The position numbers and the translations under genes were made by a program. Source: Prevotella sp. (lineage in GTDB: Bacteria > Bacteroidota > Bacteroidia > Bacteroidales > Bacteroidaceae). Taken from it: DNA of 52,807 bases. The stretch's first letter is position 1; each line of letters opens with the position of its first letter. A model generated the notes under the pieces. That model searched no databases. It worked only from the letters and a program-made list of their open reading frames with translations, and was not told the DNA's origin. The stretch covers positions 1-52,807 of the forward strand of contig JAFZAP010000099.1 of NCBI GenBank assembly GCA_017557185.1. Reading direction: 5' to 3'. Positions 25,841 to 34,922 of the stretch are shown piece after piece.

Positions 25841-27568
25841 TTATTCTACCGTGCAATAGATGTTGTCCGAAGTCTTGCGGGTAGGATAGAGCTTGATGTT
25901 GTTACCAACGGCACTGAGGTTGGCACCATTTGCAACAAGGTTGTCAAGGGTGTCACCACCGAGGTTGATGCCCCAGTCGCTGTTGACGCGGAACTTCCAA
26001 CCATTTGCGTTCACACCTGGATTCGTTGCCTCGAAGCAATAGTCAGCAGCGTTCCATGTCATTTCAACATCACCGCCCCAACCATTGAAGTCGCCGATGA
26101 TACCCATCTTGTTAACCTTGACGGCGTTCAGGGTATTATTGGCAAGGTCAAGAGTCACATAGTAAACACCCTCGCCTGCAGCAGCCTTGATGTTGTCGCC
26201 GCCATCGGCAAAGTCGCCGGTGATACCTCCGGTGAAGGTTCCGCTATTAAGCTGGGAATCCCAGTTTCCGGGAATCTTCTGGAACTTGAACTCATTGCCC
26301 CAACCATTCGGATCGGCACAATAGAGGTAACCTGTGTAGATTCCGCTTTCATCAGCAAGAGCGAGCTTCTGCTCAGCCTTTGACCATCCGTCGGTAGCTC
26401 CGATGAAATAGACAAACTGCTCGAAAGCAACAGCCTTATACGACCAGGTGAGTTCCATCATGTTGAAGGTGAGGTCGTAATACTTAGCACCGGGAACAGC
26501 CTCAATGACGAGATTGCCGCCACCATTATTGTAAACGAATGTTCCAGCGGCAGTACCTGCGGCGAGACACTTCGACCAGTCGCCACCCAGACCAGACTCA
26601 GGAGTCATTTTGAACTCAACGTTCGAGCCATCCTCAGGAGCGGGGATGCGGCAGGTGAATGTCGGGTTCTCATAAGGATCACGTCCGTCGTTGGTGAGCT
26701 TGTAGCTGGTATCGTTGTTGTTCCAACCATTGATGCTTCCTGTGAAGTAGTAAGCAGCCTCGATGTCAACGAACAGAGCCGTAGCAGTCCAGGTCTGATC
26801 GAGCATGTTGAATACCAGGTCGTAGAACTTGGCACCGGCAACGCCCTCGACGACGAGGTTGCCACCAGCATTGTCATAGACGAACTTGCCTGCATCGCTG
26901 CCTGCGGCCAGACACTTCGACCAGTCACCACCCAGACCCGACTCAGGAGTCATCTTGAACTCAACGTTCGAGCCGTCCTCTGGTGCGGGGATACGGCAGG
27001 TGAATGTCGGGTTCTCGTAAGGATCGCGACCGTCGTTCGTCAACTTATAGCTAGTATTGGTGTTGTCCCAACCATTGATGGAACCTGTAACATAGTAGGC
27101 TTGTTCAACCTCAGGAGCCTGAGGAATGACACGCAGTTTGAAAGGAGCAGACGTTGCAGTTTTCACCGCTGTCGTACCATTGCTGAGCCACATGCTTACA
27201 GTTGCCTCTACTTCGCGCTGTACAGGACGGCGACCGAAGTTGTCGGCAATGATGGCCTGCAGTTCGGCTGCGGACATGATTCCATTGGCATCGATGTCGT
27301 AAGTTTCATCACCGATGGTAATGGTGTAGGAAGGAGTATAGGCAGCATCAGAAGCCGTTGGGGCCTTGATGGAGCAAACCTGAACGTTTTCGTCGGTTAC
27401 TGCATTGAGGTCGATGACACCCATCTCGGTAACACTTCCGTCGCCAAAGGCAACCGTCTCAGGTTGGGGCGTTGTAGGAATCTGCGCCCAGTCCTTGTAG
27501 TCGTCTGTACAAGCAGTCAGTGCGGCTACGAAAGTTAGTCCGAAAAATATTTTCTTAATCATAGTCAT
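25841..27568 (-). CDS. SusF/SusE-like starch-binding outer-membrane lipoprotein with duplicated CBM
   Basis: The 575-residue protein starts MTMIKKIFFGLTFVAA with lipid Cys in LTACTDDYKDW; the upstream-extended frame to 27613 is not needed. An N-terminal SusE-like Ig domain (to about residue 155) is followed by two starch-binding modules starting YYVTGSINGWDNT and YYFTGSINGWNNN, spaced 115 residues apart and sharing an identical run of about 50 residues. A third (YFIGATDGWSKAE) and a fourth (MGIIGDFNGWGGDVEMTW) are diverged. Acidic residues after the Cys suggest surface export. It binds starch and supports SusCD uptake. It is last of the core sus genes, and its start region resembles those of susD and susE. 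Confidence 0.88.
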   Translation of the reverse strand: MTMIKKIFFGLTFVAALTACTDDYKDWAQIPTTPQPETVAFGDGSVTEMGVIDLNAVTDENVQVCSIKAPTASDAAYTPSYTITIGDETYDIDANGIMSAAELQAIIADNFGRRPVQREVEATVSMWLSNGTTAVKTATSAPFKLRVIPQAPEVEQAYYVTGSINGWDNTNTSYKLTNDGRDPYENPTFTCRIPAPEDGSNVEFKMTPESGLGGDWSKCLAAGSDAGKFVYDNAGGNLVVEGVAGAKFYDLVFNMLDQTWTATALFVDIEAAYYFTGSINGWNNNDTSYKLTNDGRDPYENPTFTCRIPAPEDGSNVEFKMTPESGLGGDWSKCLAAGTAAGTFVYNNGGGNLVIEAVPGAKYYDLTFNMMELTWSYKAVAFEQFVYFIGATDGWSKAEQKLALADESGIYTGYLYCADPNGWGNEFKFQKIPGNWDSQLNSGTFTGGITGDFADGGDNIKAAAGEGVYYVTLDLANNTLNAVKVNKMGIIGDFNGWGGDVEMTWNAADYCFEATNPGVNANGWKFRVNSDWGINLGGDTLDNLVANGANLSAVGNNIKLYPTRKTSDNIYCTVE

Positions 27569-27625
27569 TGTCTTTTTATAGGTTTGTGGAGGGGCACGGA
27601 GCTCGTGCCCCATCCAAACATATTA

Positions 27626-28837
27626 TTACTGCTTGATAAAACGAATGTAACCAGTGATGTCGTTGAAGAGGATCATGTAGGTTGCGCTCTCTGGGATGAC
27701 GAGGTTGTCGCCGTTAGCCACGCCATAGACATACATGCCGCCGCCATATTGTACGAACGAACCGCCACGGTTGTAATCCCAGGACCCAGCCTGCTTGATC
27801 TTAATCTCAGCACCAGCATCAAGAGAGGTGGTGATGTACCAGTCGTGGTTCTCCCAACCAGTAGAACACGGTGTCATAGGCGTATCGCCCCAATCGTTGA
27901 ACGAACCAGCGATGGCCATGCCGTCAAAGACAGGTGCGCTTCCGTCGTAAGCCTCAATGGCGAGCTTGTCGGAAGCAGTGTTCAGCTTCACGGTGTAGAG
28001 ACCTGCAGCAGGAACAGTGATGTTGCCCGAACCGCCGTCGTTTTTCACGAAGGTGCCGAAGCTGTCGCCCTGACCCCACTGTGCAGCCCAACCGTCGTCG
28101 AGTGCGCCACGGAGTTTGAAGCCGCTGCCACCGAGATAGCCAATCCACTGGATGTCACCCTGACCGGTCTTGCTATCGTACTCGAAGCCGTCGATGGTCT
28201 GCATCGGGATAACACACTTACCGATGTCGCTTCCCCAAGAGCCGTCAGCAATATCAGCACCGATAAGCCACCAGATCTCTGGATCAGCAGCAGTGAGCGT
28301 TGCCCAATAGGGGATGGTGTTCAGGTCGATGACATTTGAATAGATGGGGAAATACTCCGTGAAAGAAGCATCCTGAACAGCAGCCTTCACGCGAATCTTC
28401 ATCGTCTGCTTGGCGGGGAAGTTGGCTTCCTCGCCCGTGTAGAGCAGCATCAGTGCACGATTGATCTCGTCGGTGGGAATATCGGCACTAGTACCATTAT
28501 AAGTCTGTGCGAGAGCAACGTAATCAGCACCCGTGTTGTCTTCCTTGTTCTCATCGTAAGCCTGGTTGAAGGTACCCGAAAGCGGAGAAACTTCGATGGT
28601 GTAGGTAGGTACGACGGGAGCAGCAAAGTCGGTGAACGTGGGTTGCGACCAAGTGAAGTTCACGGTGGTCGACTTCTTCAGGTCGACAGCACCAGAACCA
28701 ATGCTGGGTGTATTGACGTTGAACACCGTAGGCTGAACGAGCGTTGGATTCGACTCGTTGTCGTCTTCGCACGATGTGAGTGCAAATGCGCCGGCAAGCA
28801 GCAGCATTGCAAATGAATATATCTTTTTCATCGTCAT
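27626..28837 (-). CDS. SusE-like starch-binding outer-membrane lipoprotein
   Basis: The 403-residue protein starts MTMKKIYSFAMLLL with lipid Cys in ALTSCEDDNES, acidic residues that suggest surface display. The N-terminal SusE domain includes TTVNFTWSQPTF. Two CBM-like modules follow: IWWLIGADIADGSWGSD and MAIAGSFNDWGDTPM. The Trp-rich strands are typical of Sus starch-binding modules. The 29-bp gap to susD and 57-bp gap to the susF-like gene fit one operon. Confidence 0.88.
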   Translation of the reverse strand: MTMKKIYSFAMLLLAGAFALTSCEDDNESNPTLVQPTVFNVNTPSIGSGAVDLKKSTTVNFTWSQPTFTDFAAPVVPTYTIEVSPLSGTFNQAYDENKEDNTGADYVALAQTYNGTSADIPTDEINRALMLLYTGEEANFPAKQTMKIRVKAAVQDASFTEYFPIYSNVIDLNTIPYWATLTAADPEIWWLIGADIADGSWGSDIGKCVIPMQTIDGFEYDSKTGQGDIQWIGYLGGSGFKLRGALDDGWAAQWGQGDSFGTFVKNDGGSGNITVPAAGLYTVKLNTASDKLAIEAYDGSAPVFDGMAIAGSFNDWGDTPMTPCSTGWENHDWYITTSLDAGAEIKIKQAGSWDYNRGGSFVQYGGGMYVYGVANGDNLVIPESATYMILFNDITGYIRFIKQ

Positions 28838-28865
28838 TATCTATTTTCAGTTAGTCAAACTTAAA

Positions 28866-30476
28866 TCAATAACCTGGGTTCTGAACGAGGTTAGGATTAG
28901 CATTCACGTCCTCTGCAGGAAGTGCATAGAGGTTACGGAACTCGGGCAGACCGGCACCATTCTGGGCACCACCTTTCCACTCCCACAGATAGTCGTTGCT
29001 GTTGGCACCTCCGAAGTAGCCAAAGCGCACGAGGTCGGTGCGGCGGAATCCTTCAAAATAGAGTTCGCGAGAACGCTCGTCGAGAATCTGTCCGAGAGTG
29101 TACTGCGACAGAGTCTGTGCATGAGCGCGGGTACGCAAAGCATTGATATAGCCGGCACCGGCAGAAGTGGTCGTGCCGCCATTCATGCGAGCATCAGCCT
29201 CTGCGGCGATGAGGTAAGCCTCAGCAGAGCGCATCAGGAAGTAATCGGTGTCGATGAATTGCGAGTTGTGCGGTGTGGCACCCGTAGAATAGGTGTTGCG
29301 GTATTTTGCCACAGCATAACCAGATGAATATTCGTTGGGGTTGGTCACAACGAGTTCGCGGTCGATACCGAAGAGCAGTGCGCGGTCGTCGCCAGCAGCA
29401 GCCACCATGTCGGCGACATTGGCCTGCGGTGCATCGTTGCGCGGGAAGAACTTGGCAACAAACTGCGAACGAGCGCGGTTACCTGCCCAGAACTCACTGC
29501 TACCATAATTGCTGTCGATATCCATGTCAGACTTCCAAGTAGAAGCCATCAGGAAAAGAGTTGTACCCCAAGAGGTTGTGGTAACACCATCTTGCAGCAG
29601 AGGCAGGACAGCCTCCACAGAAGCACCGCTTTCGCCATTGTCGCCCATGAAGAGCATCTGATAGGCGCTCCAGTTGCCGTTGCCCTTTGTCCAAAGTTTG
29701 TGAGGACCGTTGATGACCTTCTCTGCATAGGTCTTGGCATCCTGCCAACGGGCGGTGCCAGTGTAGACCTCAGCATTCAGATACATACGAGCCAGCAACA
29801 GGTTGGCGGCATCCTGGTCGGCGCGGCCATAGCCCGTGTCTTTGCTTGTGCGTGCCACGGGGCTTTGCATGCTGGTGATACAGTACTTCAGTTCGCCTTC
29901 AATCCAGTTGAAGAGGTCGGCGCGCTTGATCTGCTCAGGAGCAGTGGCCGAAATCTCCATCGTGAAGGGTACGTTTCCATAGAGATCCATCAGATGATAG
30001 TAGTACAGAGCACGCAGGAAGCGTACTTCTGCCTCACGTGTTGCATCCATGCCGGCGCAAACATCGAGGTAGTGGTTGCAATAGTCGATACCGGCATACA
30101 GACGGTAGTAGAAACCTTGCAGCATCGGGTGGGAAGCATCCCACTGGTTGTAGTTGAACTGGGGAATACCCGGGTCACCCCAAGCGCAGATAGCCTCATC
30201 GGTAACGAGTTCGTTGGCATTCCAGAGCTGACGTACGAAACCAGTCGTACCGCCATCCAGACCATCGATATCGCAGTCGCCATTGGCACCGCCCTGACCA
30301 GCCACAGCCATATTGGCATAGCACTTTGTGTAGAGTGCGGGCTCATCGGGAACCATCACGGTGCTAGGATCGATGGGTGTTACATCCAGGTCGCCAGTGC
30401 AAGAACTCAACCCTGCTGTCAGCAGGAGTGCTGCTGCAGGAACCATATTTTTGAAATATCTTAAGTTCATAGTCAT
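28866..30476 (-). CDS. susD: SusD-type starch-binding lipoprotein
   Basis: This 536-residue RagB/SusD family protein has lipid Cys in LLTAGLSSCTGDLD. N-terminal TPR-like helices (YTKCYANMAVAGQG, FYYRLYAGIDYCNHYLD) are followed by the loop-rich ligand domain and the conserved C-terminal part INALRTRAHAQTLSQYTLGQILDERSRELYFEGFRRTDLVRFG. It caps the SusC barrel at the cell surface and captures maltooligosaccharides. The start region AGACAATGACTATGAA is shared with the susF-like gene. The 43-bp gap to susC indicates tight coupling. Confidence 0.92.
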   Translation of the reverse strand: MTMNLRYFKNMVPAAALLLTAGLSSCTGDLDVTPIDPSTVMVPDEPALYTKCYANMAVAGQGGANGDCDIDGLDGGTTGFVRQLWNANELVTDEAICAWGDPGIPQFNYNQWDASHPMLQGFYYRLYAGIDYCNHYLDVCAGMDATREAEVRFLRALYYYHLMDLYGNVPFTMEISATAPEQIKRADLFNWIEGELKYCITSMQSPVARTSKDTGYGRADQDAANLLLARMYLNAEVYTGTARWQDAKTYAEKVINGPHKLWTKGNGNWSAYQMLFMGDNGESGASVEAVLPLLQDGVTTTSWGTTLFLMASTWKSDMDIDSNYGSSEFWAGNRARSQFVAKFFPRNDAPQANVADMVAAAGDDRALLFGIDRELVVTNPNEYSSGYAVAKYRNTYSTGATPHNSQFIDTDYFLMRSAEAYLIAAEADARMNGGTTTSAGAGYINALRTRAHAQTLSQYTLGQILDERSRELYFEGFRRTDLVRFGYFGGANSNDYLWEWKGGAQNGAGLPEFRNLYALPAEDVNANPNLVQNPGY

Positions 30477-30519
30477 TGTCTATTTACGAAGTTCTAAATT
30501 ACAAATTACGATTTCTCTA

Positions 30520-33500
30520 TTAGAAGTTGAGATTCACACCAAGCTGGAGCGTGAAGGGGCGCGGATAAATACCGTTGTCGATGCCACCTTGCACCTCAGG
30601 ATCGATACCTTCGTACTTCGTGATGGTGAAGACGTTGGTAGCACTCACGTAAACGCGGCCATTCAGATAGTTGTCGAACGTATTGAACGAATAGCCAAGC
30701 GTAATGTTGTCGCACTTCAGGAACGAAGCATTGTGAACGAAGTAGTCGCTGACCACCTTGTCATAGGTCTTCCAACCACGGCTCACAGCCTCAGGCATCA
30801 CGTTCTGCAGATAGAAGAACGAGTTGTCGTAGCGCTTCTCCAAGTTCGAGTAGCCAGCCTGCTTGTCCCAATAGACATAGTTGTCGAAGTTGGCACGAAG
30901 ACCGAAGCCGAAGTCCCAGTTCTTATACTGCAGACGTGAGCTCAGACCAGCGATGTAGGGAGCAGCGGGGCTCTTGTAGAAGTAGAGGTCGGCGTCAGAA
31001 ATCTGGCCGTCGCCGTTGCGATCGACGAATACACCTTCCAGAGGCTTGCCATCCTGACCGTATACCTGCTGGTATACATAGAATGAATTGGCGGGATGAC
31101 CTACGGCGTGAGCCTGCACGGTGTTACCTGTACCAGCCGAGATGCCACCCGTCTTGATGATGGCCGACTCACCGGTGAGTTCGGTAATCTTATTTTTATT
31201 ATAGGTGAAGTTACCCGTGATCTCCCACTGCCAGTTCTCTGCGCGGATGGGACGTACGGTCAGCGAAGCCTCAATACCGCGATTCTCCAGCGAACCGATA
31301 TTTGACGTTACAAAGTTGCGGAAGTTAGCACCAGCAGGCACCGAAGCTGTGTTGATCAGGTCGGTGGTCTTACGATAATAGTAGTCCACACTACCGCTCA
31401 ATCGGTTGTTGAAGAATGTGAAGTCCAGACCGGCATTGGTCGTTGTCGTGGTCTCCCACTTCAGGTTGCGGTTATAAGCATCCGGACGATAGAGAAGACC
31501 GGAATCGTTGACACCGGTGATAGGATAACGGCCGTTGGTGTTGTTGATGTTTGCGTTGTAGGAAGCAAAGTAGGTGTAGTTTCCGATACCGTCCTGCTGA
31601 CCAGTCTTACCCCAGCCGAGGCGCAGCTTCAGTTCGTCCATCCACTTTATGTTCTTGAAGATAGGCTCCTCATTGATCTTCCAACCGAAGGCAAGTGAGG
31701 GAAATGTTGCCCAATGCTCGCGGAAGCGGCTCGAACCGTCGCGACGTACTGTTGCAGTAAGCATGTAGCGATCGAAGGCAATGTAGTTGGCACGTCCGTA
31801 GAACGATACCAGATAGCTCTCCTGCTTCCACTCACCGACTGAGGGCTGATAGGGCTGGCCGGCTGCTGGCACCACACTTCCGTCGTCGAGAGTGACGGTA
31901 CCCGTGTTTGTCTCGGGATAGAGTCCTGCATAGTAGCTGTTGCCCCAGTACTTGTTGTGCGACCACTCATAACCACCCATGATATCGAAGTGTTGGGTCT
32001 TCAGGAAATCCTTGTAGTACTGTGCATAGGCTGAGTAAGTCAAGTTGTACTTGTTCTCCTTCGTAAAGCCATCGTTGCCATAATAGAAGTTAGCACCCTG
32101 GCTCCAAGGCTCGTAGGTTGTCTTCTGCTTGCCGTTTGCCCAGTCGCCAGAGAAGTTCATGTGAAGACGCAGGTCTTCGAAACCATGTACCTGGTAGTCT
32201 ACCTCAACATTACCCATGTAGTCGAACGAGTTGGCACGGTCGTTCTTCTCGCGAATCAGTGCCAAGGGGTTCGAGGCTGCATTACGCTCGGTCATGATAG
32301 GATAGTTGGGGTCGTTGAGCGATGTACCCACCTTGGTCCATGTGAAATAGTGGTTGAAGAGTTCATAGCCTGAAGCGTAGACAGGCTGTGTGGGATCAAA
32401 ACGCACAGCCTCACCAATGGCAGACGTGTTAGCATAGCGGTTGTGAGCATGCATGAACTTACCATTGATGTTGAACTTCAGGTGGTCGTTCAACAGCGAG
32501 GGGTTAAGCGTTGCGCTGACAGTGGTACGCTGGAAGTTAGATGTCTTCAGGATACCATTCTGGTCTGTGAAGCCTGCACTGAAGCGGTAGGGCATGTTCT
32601 TGATGCCGCCGGAAACAGTAACGTTGTGATCAACGCCAAAAGCCTGCGTGTAGATCTGATCCTGCCAGTCAGTATTGGCGTTGCCCATGAGTGCGGCAGC
32701 GTCAGAGTCGGCTCCATAGTAGGAATTGATAAACTGGCGGTAGGCATTGGCATCCAGAACATCAAGCAGCTTCGTCTTTGTTGACCAAGAAACATTGCCG
32801 TTATAAGTCACGGACGGCTTCTGGCCCTTGCGTCCCTTCTTCGTGGTGATGATGATAACACCATTAGAACCGCGGCTACCATAAATGGCGGTTGCCGAAG
32901 CGTCCTTCAGAACGGTGAAACTCTCGATATCAGCGGGGTTCACCATCGATAATGGGTTGGCAACACCCTTGATACCTTGGTTGTCCATTGCAAGACCATC
33001 AATAACAATCAGCGGGTCGTTGCTGGCGTTAAGCGAGGAACCACCACGAATACGGATGGTTGCACCGCCACCAGGCGTACCACCACCGTTGGTGACGTTC
33101 ACACCGGCAATCTTACCCTGAATCATGTCCTGAGCGTTCGTTACCAGACCGTGGTTCTTTTCGTCGGGCTTGATAGCCGTCACTGAACCGGTCAGGTCAT
33201 TTTTCTTGGCGACACCGTAACCGATGACCACCACTTCGTTAAGCGACTTTTCTGCATCATCCTGCAGCGTGATGACCACGTTGGGTGATGCCGACACTTC
33301 CTGCGTAGCATATCCGATGTAGGAAACGGAAATCGTAGCGCCGGAATTCGCTTGAATCTGGAAGTTACCGTCAAGATCGGTAATCACGCCGCCCTGTTGT
33401 CCAGCAACACGGACGGTGGCACCGATAATGGGTTCGCCGGTAGCATCCTTCACGTTGCCATTGACAGTAATCTGCTGTGCAAAGGCACTGACGGAGAGAA

Positions 33501-33558
33501 TGAGCCCACATATCAATGCGAGCATCCTCTGAGGCATAAATTTTACCTGCTTCATCAT
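30520..33558 (-). CDS. susC: SusC-type TonB-dependent maltooligosaccharide transporter
   Basis: The 1012-residue outer-membrane protein has signal LICGLILSVSAFAQ, a carboxypeptidase-regulatory-like domain (VNGNVKDATGEPIIGATVRV), the SusC/RagA linker (SLNEVVVIGYGVAKKNDLTGSV), a plug (DMIQGKIAGVNV, IRIRGGSSLNASNDPLIVIDG) and a 22-strand barrel ending in LQLGVNLNF with terminal Phe. With SusD it imports oligosaccharides using TonB energy. It heads the reverse sus transcript. A promoter at 33664-33671 with an upstream LacI-family box gives a leader of about 100 nt. Confidence 0.93.
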   Translation of the reverse strand: MMKQVKFMPQRMLALICGLILSVSAFAQQITVNGNVKDATGEPIIGATVRVAGQQGGVITDLDGNFQIQANSGATISVSYIGYATQEVSASPNVVITLQDDAEKSLNEVVVIGYGVAKKNDLTGSVTAIKPDEKNHGLVTNAQDMIQGKIAGVNVTNGGGTPGGGATIRIRGGSSLNASNDPLIVIDGLAMDNQGIKGVANPLSMVNPADIESFTVLKDASATAIYGSRGSNGVIIITTKKGRKGQKPSVTYNGNVSWSTKTKLLDVLDANAYRQFINSYYGADSDAAALMGNANTDWQDQIYTQAFGVDHNVTVSGGIKNMPYRFSAGFTDQNGILKTSNFQRTTVSATLNPSLLNDHLKFNINGKFMHAHNRYANTSAIGEAVRFDPTQPVYASGYELFNHYFTWTKVGTSLNDPNYPIMTERNAASNPLALIREKNDRANSFDYMGNVEVDYQVHGFEDLRLHMNFSGDWANGKQKTTYEPWSQGANFYYGNDGFTKENKYNLTYSAYAQYYKDFLKTQHFDIMGGYEWSHNKYWGNSYYAGLYPETNTGTVTLDDGSVVPAAGQPYQPSVGEWKQESYLVSFYGRANYIAFDRYMLTATVRRDGSSRFREHWATFPSLAFGWKINEEPIFKNIKWMDELKLRLGWGKTGQQDGIGNYTYFASYNANINNTNGRYPITGVNDSGLLYRPDAYNRNLKWETTTTTNAGLDFTFFNNRLSGSVDYYYRKTTDLINTASVPAGANFRNFVTSNIGSLENRGIEASLTVRPIRAENWQWEITGNFTYNKNKITELTGESAIIKTGGISAGTGNTVQAHAVGHPANSFYVYQQVYGQDGKPLEGVFVDRNGDGQISDADLYFYKSPAAPYIAGLSSRLQYKNWDFGFGLRANFDNYVYWDKQAGYSNLEKRYDNSFFYLQNVMPEAVSRGWKTYDKVVSDYFVHNASFLKCDNITLGYSFNTFDNYLNGRVYVSATNVFTITKYEGIDPEVQGGIDNGIYPRPFTLQLGVNLNF

Positions 33559-33663
33559 TACTACATTTTTAAGTGTTTAAGTTATTATTTGGTTGTTAGT
33601 ATACCAGGTTGTAAATGCCGCTAACAGCCTTGTTTTCAGGCCCTAATACGACAAAATACACTG

Positions 33664-33739
33664 CAAAGGTAATATTTCCCACTGTTTAATGTACTTTTTT
33701 TATGCAAAAAACGTTGTTAATGTTGTGCAAACGTTTGCA
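33664..33739 (-). promoter_or_regulatory. susC promoter with LacI-family operator
   Basis: Reverse-strand -7 box TACCTTTG (33671-33664). The perfect 14-bp palindrome TGCAAACGTTTGCA lies at 33726-33739, its centre 61.5 bp upstream of the first base of the -7 box. A weaker AACGTT-centred site lies 20 bp closer (about 33710-33715). There is no good TTG at the -33 position, which fits an activator-dependent promoter. The box also lies upstream of the divergent regulator gene. Confidence 0.8.
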
Positions 33740-33794
33740 TTATAAAAACAATAACAAATTGAAAATGAAAGAATAACATATCAACCGATTTTCC

Positions 33795-33802
33795 TAACTT
33801 TG
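33795..33802 (+). promoter_or_regulatory. -7 element of the LacI-family regulator gene
   Basis: TAACTTTG matches the Bacteroidota -7 consensus, 44 bp before the ATG at 33846. A matching -33 TTG was not found at the usual spacing. Confidence 0.55.
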
Positions 33803-33845
33803 CATTCAGGACACCTATGGTCTGACTACTAACAAGCAAAAAGAG

Positions 33846-34871
33846 ATGAATAAAGCAACGCCAATTACGATGAAGGATATTGCACGGGAGCTGGGTGTTT
33901 CCGTTGCTACGGTGTCGCGTGCGCTGAAGGATTCTCCGCGCATCAGCCAAGCTCAGCGCGAACGTATTCAGGCTTTTGCACAGGCACATCGGTTCACGCC
34001 GAACTACGTGGCGGAAACCCTGCGAAACTCACGTGTGCGCCCGCAGAAAATAATCGGTGTCATCATCCCGCAATTTGCCCATTTCTACTTCTCTTCTATC
34101 CTGAGTGGTATTGAGCAGGAAGCGTCGGCCCGTGGCTATTCCATCATGGTGGCACAGAGCGACGAGCAGTACGCTCGCGAAGTACGCATCTGCAAGTCGT
34201 TCTATGAACATAAAGTGTGTGGCATCATCGTCTCGCAGGCCAAGGATACGCTGAAATACGACCATTTCCAACAACTCATCGACCTTGGCGTTCCGCTGGT
34301 GTTCTACGATCGTATCTGCACGGGCGTGAATGCCTCCCGCGTGGTGGTCGACGACTATATGGGGGCCTTCAATGCAGTGACCCACCTTATCAACACGGGC
34401 TGTCGCCGCATAGCCTATTATGGTTCGTCGATGACACTGGAGATTTCGAAGAACCGTTACAACGGTTATCGTGATGCCTTGCTCCGACAGGGGTTGCATC
34501 CGCGCGAAGAGTGGGTACACATCTGCGATAATCGTGCGGATGCTGAGGCCATCACGCCGATGATTCTCTCTGAGGAAGAGATTCCCGATGCGTTCTTCGC
34601 GGTCAACGATGATACCGCTATCGGCATTCTCTACACAGCCAAGCGCATGGGGTATCGCGTGCCTGAGGACATTTCCGTTTGTGGTTTCACGAACGGCCAG
34701 CGTGCCATAGCCTGTGATCCCATGCTGACAACCGTTGAACAACGTGGTGTCACCGTGGGCGAAGAGGCCGCCAACATCCTCATCAGTCAGGTGGAGGGCT
34801 CTCTGCCGCCCAACCACGTAGAGAAGCGTGTGGTCAGAACCCGACTCATCATCCGTGGAACAACAAGGTGA
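33846..34871 (+). CDS. LacI/GalR-family regulator of the starch locus
   Basis: The 341-residue protein has an N-terminal helix-turn-helix (ITMKDIARELGVSVATVSRAL) with hinge sequence RFTPNYVAETLRNSR, then a periplasmic-binding-protein-like effector domain (IIGVIIPQFAHFYFSSILSGIE ... DDYMGAFNAVTHLINTGCRRIAYYG ... DAFFAVNDDTAIGILYTAKRMG). It should bind the AACGTT-centred palindromes next to its own gene, before malQ, and possibly at 36885. The effector is presumably maltose or a maltooligosaccharide (inference). It replaces the unrelated SusR of Bacteroides thetaiotaomicron. Box positions suggest activation of susC and malQ rather than simple repression. Confidence 0.9.
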   Translation: MNKATPITMKDIARELGVSVATVSRALKDSPRISQAQRERIQAFAQAHRFTPNYVAETLRNSRVRPQKIIGVIIPQFAHFYFSSILSGIEQEASARGYSIMVAQSDEQYAREVRICKSFYEHKVCGIIVSQAKDTLKYDHFQQLIDLGVPLVFYDRICTGVNASRVVVDDYMGAFNAVTHLINTGCRRIAYYGSSMTLEISKNRYNGYRDALLRQGLHPREEWVHICDNRADAEAITPMILSEEEIPDAFFAVNDDTAIGILYTAKRMGYRVPEDISVCGFTNGQRAIACDPMLTTVEQRGVTVGEEAANILISQVEGSLPPNHVEKRVVRTRLIIRGTTR

Positions 34872-34922
34872 TTGATTTGAAACAACAAAAGAAACAAGAA
34901 CTAAAACCATAGCAATAAAACA

